A stretch of DNA of 64,000 bases from RHLJ01 sp963974345 (GTDB lineage: Bacteria > Bacteroidota > Rhodothermia > Balneolales > Balneolaceae): the NCBI GenBank assembly GCA_963974345.1, contig CAXBBW010000009.1:104285-168284 (forward strand). Direction: 5' to 3'. The position numbers were made by a program, and so were the translations under genes. The notes under the pieces are model-generated. The model made no database searches. It had not been told where the DNA came from and saw only the letters and a list, made by a program, of their open reading frames with translations. Shown piece by piece: positions 18,049 through 28,400 of this stretch; position 1 is the stretch's first letter, and each line of letters starts with the position of its first letter.

Positions 18049-19802
18049 TTTAGAAGAATCATTTGTCGTGAAGTGGTGAATTCATCAACAGATAGTGAGT
18101 AATAGTATAAACCGCTCGGAAGAGATTTAGCATCAAAGGTAATTGAGTGATTTCCAGTACTTTTATTTCCTTCAAAAAGACTTTCAATTTTTCGCCCCAA
18201 TGCATCATAAACTTCAAGTTTAACCAAAGAGGGTTTTTCTAGTTGAAAACTGATAATTGTTGAAGGATTGAAAGGGTTTGGGTAGTTTTGATGAAGCTGG
18301 AATTCTTGTGGTGTGTCTGGTAAATTCTCTGAATTTGTCAAAGTTTTGAACTCAAAATCTCCAACTAAGGGAAGATGATCAGAAGCCAGTATAGCATCTT
18401 CTTTTTCTAATCCATAAATGGCTAAAGAATCTGAATGCATTTCCAGTGTATGCAGAGAAAAACTATTCTTTGCTTCTAAAACAGATCCTGAATAAACGAT
18501 ATAATCTAAGCGACCGGCGCTAAAAGACGAACTGGCAGAATACCAAGTAAAGGTAGTTGGCAATCCCGGATTTTGTGGTTTTAAATCCTCTAAAGCAGTG
18601 CCATCCCAGTCAGGATCAAAGTCTGATCCAAAGCTCGCTTCATTTACAATATCTCCGGTGATTAACGTGGTTTGCTGCTGGACAAGTCCTACTAAATTCA
18701 TATCTCCCATAATTACGATCGGGGTTTCTTCTGCAATATCAAATTCTAAACCGGATTTTGAATCCCGGATAAATCCCATAAACTCATCAATCTCTCTTTG
18801 TCTACTTTCTTCGTTAGAACAACAAGGCGGGTGCGCAACAATTGACAATAATTCACGATCTCCTAAATCAAGTAGATAAGCCGCGTTACCAGCAATACTG
18901 GTTTGTTTTAGAATAGGAAATCGACTTACAATCAGGTTATCATTTCCAGTATCACCACTATACCATTGTTGATTTTCGTGAGAAGGCAGAAACTCTTCAA
19001 TCAAAGCACCAGCCTGTTGACCGCTATTATCATATACCTCTTCAAGACCTATAATATCCGGTTCAATAGCTTGGAAGATTCTACGAAAGTTCTCTTTGGT
19101 AGAAGGGTTAAACAAATTATCGCGTTCGACATTGTAGGAGAGAACCCGAAGATCACTTTGCGAGTCTCGTTTTAAAGAATAGGTTTCGGGGTTATACGTA
19201 ATCTCGCTGTCGAAGGTATAGGTTAGCGTACTCGAACCATTATCAGGCAGTAAATCACCATTGGAAGTGGCTGAACGAATCAAAAAATCAAATGAGCTCT
19301 CATTAAAAATTTCTTGACCATTTACTTTTGCAGTCCGATTAATTTTCATTTCAAAGACTTTTGAGGTAACTGTTGGGGCGGTAACTAGTCCAATATCATA
19401 GGAATTAAATGATTTATGAGTTGGGTTATAAAACTGACCATTTCGTTGCCCAAAATTGAAAATCAGCTCATATCCTATTCCTAAAAAAGATTCACCTGTT
19501 TCAGCATTACTATCTGAATCAATTAAAAGCGAGATTGAATTATCTTGTTGTAAGTTGATCTCGTCTCCAACCTCTAAGTAGATATAAATGTATAGGTCAT
19601 CATTAGTGATTTTAAGTGTTTTAAAATCTATCGAAGTTCCAAGATTGTCGCCCGAGGCATCTTCATAAAACGCAGGAATACTTTCCCAGTCAGAGAAATC
19701 TTCATCAATTGAAATTGTTTGTGCCGAACTGTTTTCAGAATAAAAAAAACAGAGAAAAAAAAGTAAAAAGGAAGATATTCTAATGAGTGTATTCATTGTC
19801 AA
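18045..19802 (-). CDS. Secreted endonuclease/exonuclease/phosphatase-family protein with T9SS tail
   Basis: A 585-residue protein. Signal peptide to about residue 27 (SENSSAQ), an N-terminal beta-rich domain (about 30-200), then an endonuclease/exonuclease/phosphatase fold: RVLSYNVERDN, GLEEVYDNSG (metal-binding Glu), VIMGDMNLVG (Asp/Asn) and SDHLPLVGDFEF (catalytic Asp-His). A type A T9SS domain (LHQNYPNPFNP) closes it. Family members cleave phosphodiesters in DNA, RNA, sphingomyelin or inositol phosphates. The T9SS tail and signal peptide place it outside the cell, suggesting extracellular nucleic acid or phosphate scavenging. It lies between mscS-like and porin genes in one operon. Confidence 0.85.
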   Translation of the reverse strand: MTMNTLIRISSFLLFFLCFFYSENSSAQTISIDEDFSDWESIPAFYEDASGDNLGTSIDFKTLKITNDDLYIYIYLEVGDEINLQQDNSISLLIDSDSNAETGESFLGIGYELIFNFGQRNGQFYNPTHKSFNSYDIGLVTAPTVTSKVFEMKINRTAKVNGQEIFNESSFDFLIRSATSNGDLLPDNGSSTLTYTFDSEITYNPETYSLKRDSQSDLRVLSYNVERDNLFNPSTKENFRRIFQAIEPDIIGLEEVYDNSGQQAGALIEEFLPSHENQQWYSGDTGNDNLIVSRFPILKQTSIAGNAAYLLDLGDRELLSIVAHPPCCSNEESRQREIDEFMGFIRDSKSGLEFDIAEETPIVIMGDMNLVGLVQQQTTLITGDIVNEASFGSDFDPDWDGTALEDLKPQNPGLPTTFTWYSASSSFSAGRLDYIVYSGSVLEAKNSFSLHTLEMHSDSLAIYGLEKEDAILASDHLPLVGDFEFKTLTNSENLPDTPQEFQLHQNYPNPFNPSTIISFQLEKPSLVKLEVYDALGRKIESLFEGNKSTGNHSITFDAKSLPSGLYYYSLSVDEFTTSRQMILLK

Positions 19803-19841
19803 ATTTTTCTATAATCTAATACTTGTTCTACTCTGAAGAAG

Positions 19842-20678
19842 TTATTTCTTTAAAATTTCTATAGCAGTACTTACCTCAGAACTTACGGTAAATCCGTTTT
19901 CGATGAGAATTTCTTTTGTGTTCTCCATTACCTCGGTTTTAATTCTTCCTAGGTTAGAAAATTCTGAAAAGGTATTTATCCAGAATAAAACTTCAAGTTG
20001 GATATAATTATCAGCAAAAGTAGAAATAACTACATCTGCAGATGGATCATCTAAAATGCCTTCAATTTTATTTATACCTTCTAAGATTAATAATCGAGCT
20101 TTTTTTGAATCATTTCTAAAATCAATACCAATAGGAAACTTTCCTCTACGTAAACCATCTCTAGTGTAATTTTGTAAGGGATTTTTAAAAATCATAGCAC
20201 TGGGTATAAAAATATCAATTCCATCACCAGCCCGAACATGTATATCTCTAATGTTAATAGCCTTTACAACGCCAGTAATGCCATTGCTTTCTATTAAATC
20301 ACCCACATCAAACGAACGGCTAAAAGACATAAAAAATCCAGCAAGAAGGTTTTCTCCAATTTCTCTGAATGCAAAACCAAGAATCACGGTTAGTACTCCA
20401 CCAGCGGCTAAAATACTTGAAGCGGCCTTCGTTAAGCCCATAATATTAAGCGAAATAATAATACCTAAACTATAGAAAAACCATCGAGTAATCCGTCGTA
20501 TCAGTTGAATTCTTTTTTCTGAAGTATTTGTTCGTTCTAAGACCTTCTTTAAAGTGCGACCTGCTGTTAACCCTAAAAATATGAATACTACTAGAACGAA
20601 TAGTCCAACTAATATCTCGGGGGCAGCTTGCTTTATCGAATTATAAAAATTTTCGAAACTTTTAACGATTTCATTCAT
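19842..20678 (-). CDS. Small-conductance mechanosensitive channel (MscS family)
   Basis: A 278-residue MscS-like protein with an N-terminal hydrophobic helix (21-42), a second one (60-82), and the pore-lining third helix with the alanine/glycine-rich LAAGGVLTVILGFAFREIGENLLAG. The beta domain motif FDVGDLIESNGITGVVKAINIRDIHV follows. Length and order match canonical MscS. It releases osmolytes upon membrane tension. It heads the minus-strand operon with the secreted nuclease (39-base gap) and porin. Confidence 0.9.
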   Translation of the reverse strand: MNEIVKSFENFYNSIKQAAPEILVGLFVLVVFIFLGLTAGRTLKKVLERTNTSEKRIQLIRRITRWFFYSLGIIISLNIMGLTKAASSILAAGGVLTVILGFAFREIGENLLAGFFMSFSRSFDVGDLIESNGITGVVKAINIRDIHVRAGDGIDIFIPSAMIFKNPLQNYTRDGLRRGKFPIGIDFRNDSKKARLLILEGINKIEGILDDPSADVVISTFADNYIQLEVLFWINTFSEFSNLGRIKTEVMENTKEILIENGFTVSSEVSTAIEILKK

Positions 20679-21017
20679 AAAATACTATTTAGTTTGAGAC
20701 AAGGAGTACGCATATATTTCGAATATCGGAACTTTTTTTGATTGAACGTTAATATTTGAAATAATCTTTTAATAAGCTAAAAAAGCCAAATGGAGTATAA
20801 ATAAGCTGTTTTAGATTTGGTATTGGTCATAATAAAGGAGACCTTTGTAATGCAAGTTATAGGTCAGGAATCGGTAATTTCACAGTACAGTACAAGTTTT
20901 CCCTTCTCTAGTTTGTTTAACTAAATTTTAAACCCCACAGCCGAATTGAATACAAAGCAAAGTTTATTATTTGCTTTAGACTGTACCTGAGGGGCCCAAT
21001 ACACATATTTTTATATA
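20679..21017 (+). promoter_or_regulatory. Long leader region of the cold-shock gene
   Basis: The 339 bases before the CspA-like gene contain no long ORF. They hold a 24-codon ORF with a strong SD (20850-20924) and a perfect 8-bp hairpin AAAGCAAA/TTTGCTTT (20954-20961 with 20970-20977, 8-base loop). Long structured leaders are known for cspA-type mRNAs, where they act as temperature-sensitive translational controls. No SD lies just before the cold-shock ATG at 21018, so the leader fold may matter for initiation. Transcript start not known; the boundary here is the intergenic limit. Confidence 0.5.
20850..20924 (+). CDS. Putative 24-residue leader peptide upstream of cspA-like gene
   Basis: ATG at 20850 is preceded by AAAGGAGACC at an ideal distance, the best SD in this neighbourhood. 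The ORF encodes 24 residues beginning MQVIGQESV and ending SSLFN before a TAA. It lies 93 bases before the cold-shock gene on the same strand. No family is recognised and so short an ORF can occur by chance; the SD is the main support. It could be a leader peptide or a small independent protein. Confidence 0.35.
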   Translation: MQVIGQESVISQYSTSFPFSSLFN

Positions 21018-21227
21018 ATGGAATACGGTAAAATTAAATGGTTTGATGCTGAAAAAGGTTTCGGTTTCATTCAACCAGATAATGGTGGCAAAGACGTTTT
21101 TGTTCACCGAAATAATATTGAAAATCTTGGATTTGAAGAAAGTCTAAAAGATGGTGAAGAAGTAGAATTTACTATTTCTGAAACTCCTAAAGGCTTAAGT
21201 GCAGTTGAAGTTTATAGACTTCAATAA
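21018..21227 (+). CDS. Cold-shock domain protein (CspA family)
   Basis: A 69-residue single cold-shock domain with RNP1 (KGFGFIQP) and RNP2 (VFVHRN) motifs and the usual KWFDAEKGFG start. It binds single-stranded RNA and DNA as a chaperone in the cytoplasm. It ends with a strong intrinsic terminator 18 bases after the stop, so it is monocistronic. It is preceded by a long leader, consistent with post-transcriptional temperature control; that regulation is inferred from family knowledge. Confidence 0.95.
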   Translation: MEYGKIKWFDAEKGFGFIQPDNGGKDVFVHRNNIENLGFEESLKDGEEVEFTISETPKGLSAVEVYRLQ

Positions 21228-21245
21228 GTATAAAGTTTAAGTTTT

Positions 21246-21275
21246 AAAGCCGCGCCCGAAAGCGTGGCTTTTTTT
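21246..21275 (+). terminator. Intrinsic terminator of the cold-shock gene
   Basis: Ten-base-pair stem AAAGCCGCGC/GCGTGGCTTT (one G-T wobble) with a 6-base loop, followed by a run of T. It lies 18 bases after the stop codon at 21227. Confidence 0.9.
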
Positions 21276-21290
21276 ATTTAGAAAAGAAAA

Positions 21291-21647
21291 TTAGCGGGCT
21301 TTAAAATTTGGGTTTTGTATAATTCCCAATAAGTTTCCAAAAGGGTCAATCACGGTAGCCACATATATATCTCCTCCAACATGCATGATCTCTTCATCTG
21401 GAAGAGCCCCTTCATCAATTAAAAGTTTCCATGCTTTTTGTATATTCTCCACTCCCCAATATACAGCGCTACCACTTTTCCCAGGTTCTCTATCTGGTTG
21501 TAGCCCTAATTCATACCCACCAATATCAAATCCTACATAAAAGGGTTCATCAAAATATGGTTTTTCACCTGTTATTTTAGTGTACCAATTTTTGGCTTTT
21601 TTGATATCTTGGGCTACATATACTACTGTTCGTAATCCTTGGAGCAT
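21291..21647 (-). CDS. VOC/glyoxalase-fold protein
   Basis: A 118-residue protein with two beta-alpha-beta-beta-beta halves of the vicinal oxygen chelate fold: RTVVYVAQDIKKAKNWYTKITG at the start and VIDPFGNLLGIIQNP at the end. Family members include glyoxalase I, dioxygenases and antibiotic-binding proteins. Few metal ligands are conserved here; the terminal E of the second half is not obvious, so it may be a non-catalytic binder. Single gene, convergent with the cold-shock gene. Confidence 0.8.
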   Translation of the reverse strand: MLQGLRTVVYVAQDIKKAKNWYTKITGEKPYFDEPFYVGFDIGGYELGLQPDREPGKSGSAVYWGVENIQKAWKLLIDEGALPDEEIMHVGGDIYVATVIDPFGNLLGIIQNPNFKAR

Positions 21648-21712
21648 AACTTTTGGGTAAGTTTATAAAGTGATAATTTAGATAAATTTAGTTAGGCTTT
21701 AAAAGATGAAAT

Positions 21713-21748
21713 AAAAAAAGCCTCAATGGGGTCAACCAGTTGAGGCTT
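21713..21748 (-). terminator. Intrinsic terminator of the DUF4402-like gene
   Basis: AAGCCTCAA (21718-21726) pairs perfectly with TTGAGGCTT (21740-21748) around a 13-base loop; on the minus strand it is followed by a T-run. It lies 18 bases after the stop codon at 21767. Confidence 0.85.
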
Positions 21749-21766
21749 GGGGTACAGAATAAAAAA

Positions 21767-22171
21767 CTAGAGATAATTAATACTGGTAGTAATGCTACCC
21801 TTATAATTTCCCCTTAAAATTTTCTCGTCAGAATCATCAATTTGAGTGTTTAGGTCAATAGTGTGATTTCCATTTTCGTTTTCAAGAATACTGCTCATTG
21901 AAAGTATTAACTCATCTCCAAATTCATTTACTGCTATTACAGAGTTTTCAAGACTTACATAAGTATCAACATTTTTTGGAGCTTTAAAATCAAAACCTCC
22001 AATAGACTCATTACTATCATTAAGAGATAATTCATTTACTCGAACATTTGTAAGAGTAGCCCCACTGATGATTGTTGCACTTACCCTCATTGTTGCAGTA
22101 GCCACACCTTGAGCTAAAGTCTCTATTTGGAAAAAGGAAAAGAGTATTAGTATGGTTATTAGGTGTTTCAT
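21767..22171 (-). CDS. Small secreted beta-rich protein (DUF4402-like)
   Basis: A 134-residue protein with a signal peptide (residues 1-21, ending ETLAQ). It opens ATATMRVSATII and ends with RGNYKGSITTSINYL, the beta-strand pattern seen in DUF4402 and related small surface or pilin-like proteins. Similarity is by pattern only. It is divergent from the giant repeat-protein operon, and the ~290-base shared intergenic region contains a perfect 17-base-arm palindrome, so the two units may be co-regulated. No cysteine is seen and no T9SS tail is present. Confidence 0.5.
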   Translation of the reverse strand: MKHLITILILFSFFQIETLAQGVATATMRVSATIISGATLTNVRVNELSLNDSNESIGGFDFKAPKNVDTYVSLENSVIAVNEFGDELILSMSSILENENGNHTIDLNTQIDDSDEKILRGNYKGSITTSINYL

Positions 22172-22198
22172 GGGGCATTAATTTAATCTGCTCCAAAT

Positions 22199-22234
22199 AT
22201 ATTAATATTTTCTAACATTAGAAAATATTAATAT
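22199..22234. promoter_or_regulatory. Perfect palindrome in a divergent promoter region
   Basis: Seventeen-base arms (22199-22215 and 22218-22234) are exact complements around a CA spacer: ATATTAATATTTTCTAA and its reverse complement. It lies between the divergent DUF4402-like gene and the giant surface-protein operon, 28 bases from the former's start. Such a long symmetric site could be a dimeric-regulator operator, or an RNA hairpin in the leader of the minus-strand gene. No regulator gene is adjacent. Confidence 0.55.
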
Positions 22235-22461
22235 TACTTTTTTCTAATAAATTTACTTATTAAAGCTGTTAGTTATTGTTATTATTAAAATTGAACCTCA
22301 ATTTTAAAATTAAAAATTTCTTCTTGCACAAAAAAAATATGGCCTTCGAAAAAGAAAGTGCGGGATAAAACTTAAATGTTGATTAAAATGTCTTAAACAC
22401 AAATATTGAGATGGGTACAAAGGAAGTCTCTAATTCCTTTAATATGCTTAAAGAAGGTTAC

Positions 22462-25400
22462 ATGAAAAATATATTTATTAGATGGGGTCTTTGGGGGCTA
22501 CTATTTTTTGTTCTGTCGGTAAATGTCAGTGGGCAAACATTTATTCTAAAGCCGGCTGCCTTAGCAAATAAAGATGGAGACTTCGAAACAAAACTTTTTT
22601 TAAAGAAGGATCAAGTTTTTCGAGTTAGTTGGACATCGTTAGATGGGACTGATTTAAATCTCACAGGGAAAGATGCTAAACTAATTATTGGTAGATCTTC
22701 TAATAACTATAACGTTTTAGAAGTAAATACGACAAGCACAAAGGGAGACTTTATACCTAGTTCTATTGGTTTAGGTGCTGGTAGGTATTATGCTAGAGTA
22801 ACAAATTCTAATGGTAGAACGACAACAGATATACAGGATGATCAACAAACCAATCCGAGTTCGATTATTTATTCGAATGAAATTTTACTATTAATTGAAG
22901 CTACTGAAGCGCCAGCAATTATATCTCCCAGGGGTAAAACTTCCAACCCAACACCAACCTTTCAGTGGACTTCAGTTTCAGGTGTTCCATCATATTGGAT
23001 TATAGTTTCAAGTTCTCCTTTTGATATTGTAGAAGATAAAGATGGTAATATTAGTATAGAAGGTGCAACAATTGTTTGGCAGTATATAACAAAGAATAAT
23101 ACAGCAGAATATGGAGCAGTAAATAAAGAATCTCCCTTTAAAGATGAAGCACCGCCATTAAATGCGAATCAGGAGTATAGTTTTACAATATTAAATGTGT
23201 ACGAGGATAATAACCCAGTATATACTAGTCCCGTTTTTGGTGGTATTGTTCCTTTTATATTTTCTGATCCAAATGCTTTACCAAAGACCACACTTAATGA
23301 ACCGATTAACGATGAAGTATTTTTCTCAGAAAAAACGATAACATTTAGTTGGAAAAAAATACCAGAGTCAAGCAATTATACAATAAACTTGCTTCAAGTT
23401 GTAAAACAACAAGGTGTTGATGTTACGATTCCGATATGGAAAAGCACTACGACCAATAATTCAATTGATTATCCAGCGATTGAAAACTTAAAAAATGGTC
23501 GTTTCAAATGGAATGTGGTAACAAATAATTCCACTGGTGGCGGAACCACTAGTAATAGTAATCTATTTACTTACAAAGTTGAAACGGGGGAATTTAATGC
23601 TAGAATTCAATCTAGTACTGATAATTCTAGTTTAGTAGGGGTAGAATTAACGGCAACCGCTATTTCTGGAGGTGTAACTCCTTCTGTTGCATATGCAATT
23701 CAAAATGAATCATACAGTGATAGTTTAGTTGCTGGAATTTATGAATTTAAAGCGGTGAAAACAGGTTTCGAAAATGTAAGTACTCAAATCAGAATTAGAG
23801 ACGCAAGGCGAAGCAACTTCACTTTAAAAATGAACCCACTTCCATCTTCAATTCAGGGTTCCGTTAAAGATAATAATGGTAGCAATGTTGCAAATGCGAC
23901 GGTCAATATAACTAATCTGTCTTCAGGGGAAATCAAAAATGCTATTTCAGATGTAAACGGAGGTTTTTCAGCTTCCTTAAAAAAAGGAAGCTATTCAATC
24001 CAAGTTTCAAAAACTGGGTATATTAGCTCAACTACTCGGTCAATTACACTAGGTTTAAATGTTCAAAAAGAAGAAACCAACCCTTTCATTATAAAAAATG
24101 ATCAAGCTACTATTACTGGTGTAATTAATAATGAAGATGGCCTACCAGTACAGCAGGCAAATGTTACTATAAAAAACGGTTCAAAAACATTCGAAACTAA
24201 AACGAATGGTTCAGGGCTATATCAATTTATAGTATCTAGTGGCAAATGGACATTAAGCATTCAAAAAATTGGTTTCGTAAAACCAAAAGATAAAATAATT
24301 ACGTTATCAACAGGTGATGTACTTCAAAACCAGAATTTTATTCTAACAGGAAATGCCAATCAAGTTACTGGATTTATTAGAGAACGTATTACCAATAACA
24401 ACGGATTGATTGGTGTTGCCCCATTCGAAGGAATTACTGTTGAAGCGATACCCAATGTAGGGTCTGTGATAACTACGGTTAGCGAAAAAAATGGTCAATA
24501 TACTTTAAGTTTAAAAAGTGGTTCATATACCATCAAAGCAAAAAGACAAAATTACACTTCAAATCAAGATAGAGAATTAGTAATTGGTATTGCCATCGGA
24601 GAAACAATTTCTAATATGGATTTTGAGTTAATTCCAAATCCAAGTTCAATTTCAGGCACAGTTACTTTATCAAATGGAAATGGAGTAGCAGACGTTCAAG
24701 TTACTGTACCCAACGTAGGAACAACAACTACAACAAATAGTGGCTATTATAAGATTAGTGTGCCTTCAGGAAGCCATAACGTTTTAGTTTCGAAGTCTGG
24801 TTTAGTGTCACCTGACCCTAAATCAATAACCGTAAAAACAGGGCAAAGTTTAAATGGGCTAAATTTTATTATGATCCCAAATGCAGGTTCGATTTCGGGT
24901 CAAGTAAGTTCTGGAGGAGAAGCCCTATTAAATACATCACTTACAGCAATAAATACTTCGAATGGAAAGAAGGTCCAGATAGTTAACAATTTGGATGGAA
25001 CTTTTAGCTTTAATTTACAATCAGGAAATTGGTACATAAAAGCTGTTAAAGCTGGGTTTTTGATGGATTCCACATCAATAATAACAATTGGACCAGGTCA
25101 AAAACTTGTAGATCAAAACTTTTCGTTAATAAAAAACCTGACTACAGTACGAGGAACAATTACTGATGGTATAAATCCTTTAAAAAACGCGTCAATTTTA
25201 GTTACAAATATATTTGGTGAAGCTTTTAATCAAACAACAATTTCCCAAGTAAACGGTACATATGCATTTAGTATACCTGCTGGCGCAAGCTATCAAATTA
25301 GAACATCAAAGGATGGCTATAAAACATTGTTACAGACGACAGATCAACTTGTACCAGAGCAGACGGTGATCAGAAACTTCACTTTAACTGCAAATCCAAG

Positions 25401-28400
25401 TTCGGTAGCTGGAAAAGTTTTTGTGTCAACAAAATCAGTTTTATCAAATGCAAAAGTAGTAGCAATAAATAATAACGGTGTGCGAGTAGATAGTACCACA
25501 ACAAGAACAGATGGTTCATATTTACTGGGGTTATCCCCTGGAAGCTATACGCTTTCTATTACAAAGGCTGGATACACAACGTCAATAAAATCTACATCGC
25601 TTAGTATTGGGCAGAATCTAACAGGGATTGATTTTACAGTGAATGAAAATTTTGCAGTTTTTAGTGGTAAAATTACAGATTCTGAAGGCAATATTTTAGA
25701 TCAGGTTTTTATAAATATATCTCGGGAAGGAGGGGGAGGTGCAAGCGCAGTAACTGATCAAGAAGGAGCCTTTACTTTGTCTGGGTTAACCGAAGGTAGA
25801 TATTCAGTCCAAATAACAAAAGCGGGTTTTATTGACAGAAGACTATCAAGAGTGGTAATGGATGGCGATTTTGTAATACTTGATCAAGTTCTTACCCCCA
25901 AAAATGGGGTAATCGAAGGTCAAATTTTAGATGAAAATGGAGCATTCATTTCATCTGCTACAGTAATAGCTGTAAATGAAAATGGAGAAGAATATACCGC
26001 AGTAACAAATACAAGTGGAGCCTATTCATTCAATTCATTAGAACTAGGAGAGTATACTATAAATGCATCAAAAACAGGCTATACTTCTAATAATACCGTT
26101 TCAGCAGAATTAACAGAGGGAAATTTAATAAGGACATCGATTAACTTGAGCGACTTAATCCCAAATAATGTGGTAATTTCGGGTATAGTTACTAATAGCT
26201 CCTCCTCCAGTTTTATTAAAGATGCTCAGGTTTCTATTACAGGCTCTGGAGGATCAGGTTTTGCCCTTAGTAATTCTGAAGGTGCATTTTCAGTTTCAAA
26301 TCTTTCAGCAGGGACCTATTCAGTAAAAAGTAGTAAGGATGGATTTAAAACGAGTTCTAGTGAGATTACAGTAGTAAGTGGGGGTACATCAGGAATAATC
26401 AATTTTTTTCTTGTACCAAATAATGGGAAAATCACAGGGGTTATTAGAGATGTTAACAATGAGCCATTACCGTTCAAAGTGACAGTGAATGCAGTTTCTG
26501 AAACTAAATCGTTGATTACACAAGCCGATTTAACGGGAAAATTTACGTTTGAAGGTATTGAGACGGGATTAGATTATAAGATAAGTACAGATATTTATAG
26601 GGATGGATATGAGAATGTAGAAACACTTATTGAAGTGCCCCCTGGGAGTTCTACTACAATATTAGAGGATGATTTAAAAGTTATTACCAAGAAATCCTCG
26701 ATTTCGGGAAACACAGAAATTGGAGAAGTAACTTTAAGCCTTTTGAATGCAAATAATAATGAAGTTATTGATTTAACAAGTTCCGATTTAGATGGAAATT
26801 TCTCGTTCAATTTTTTAGGACAAGGAAGCTATAAAGTAATTCCAAAAAAATTTGGTTATTTATTTACTCCCACAGTATCAAATACAATTGATTTAGATAG
26901 TGAAACATCTAGTTCGGTTTCATTTGCAGCACAAGCAAATATTGCGACACTAGAAGTAATAGTTAATAACTCAAGTGGATCTAGAGTACCAAATGTAGAG
27001 GTTACAATAATTTCAGCTGATACCACGATTATTCTATCCGAAAAAACAAACTCTACTGGTATTGCAAAATTTAGAAATATTAAGGCAACTAATTATTTAG
27101 TTCGACCAGCAAAACAAGGTTTTAGTATAAATCCAGAGTCAATAAATGTGACTTTGAATTCAAGAGATTCAGTTTCTTCCACATTTATAATAACAGCCAA
27201 TAGTTCAGCACTTACAGGAAATGTAAAATCAGTAGTAGGAGGAAATACAAGTAATTTAAATGCGACAACTATAACAGCTATACTTGATACAACTGGGCAG
27301 TCTTTTGAAACGGTAACTAATAACTCCGGAGTATATAGTTTTAATGGATTACCGGGCGGAACTTATTCAGTAATTGCTTCAAAATCAGGTTTTATATCGG
27401 ATACAATTTCGGTGATGGTTAATATTGGAGACTCTATTGTTGCAGAAGAAATTATTTTAAATAAATCATCAGTTGACCTTAGAGGAACTGTTCGGTTGAA
27501 AGGAATTGGAGTAGAAGGAGTTCAGGTGACGGCACTTTCAGCAAATACTTTAAATACTACAACAAATACATCAGGATCTTTTAGGTTTGCTTCGCTTCCA
27601 GTGAAAACAGGCGTTTCCGATACAACTGTTTACCAAATTAAAGTTACTGAAGGCATATTTAGTAAAAGTTATTTAGTTAGTATAACTCCCAATCAAGTTG
27701 GTAGCCGTATTAACTTACCTGTTACAAATTTACCTAGTGGAAAAATTGAACTCTTAGTTACGGATGGGGTTGAACCTATCCCTGGGGCGAAAATTACTTT
27801 TGGAATATCAGGAGGTGAGTCTTCAAGTGATATTACCGGAAATGATGGTTTGTTTGAATCTTCAGAAAACCTTAGAAAAGCATTGTATACAGTAAGCGCT
27901 TCTAAAGAAGGTTTACTATATCCACAAAATACCATTCGCGTAGAACTTCCTACTGATACAACGGTACTGACACGTGCTGTATATCTTCCATATACACAAC
28001 TGGAAGTGGAAGAAATTTTAGCAGATCAGGAAACGCAAGTTGATGTCGTTAATCAAGTTGGTTATGATAATTCTAGTGCTTCTGGAATCTTATTTTATAA
28101 AAGAGAATCTGAAAGTATATTCACACAAACTCCAATGAGTAGAATTGGAGACACTTTAAGAGCAAATATCCCTGCATTTGGCTCAGTAGAAGAAATAACA
28201 TTTTATACTTCAATAGACGATGAAAATAGAAACAATAATTATCTAAGTTTAGAAAGTGACATTATTCCATTGGCTAGTGGTATTCTTAGTGATATAAGAG
28301 TTACACCTACAATTAGTGGACAAAAATTAAGAGCTGGAGATTCCTACAAACTAGACCTTTTTGTAAGGGATGGAATCAATAAATCTTTAAGAGAGCGTTT

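Noticed and set aside
22411..22461. Extra 17 codons before the signal peptide of the giant protein
   Set aside because: The upstream ATG lacks an SD; the ATG at 22462 has AAGAAGG and gives a standard signal peptide.
23538..28000. Giant-protein repeats as a CRISPR array or short tandem DNA repeat
   Set aside because: The units repeat at protein level only, every ~255 bases, within one open reading frame, with little DNA identity.
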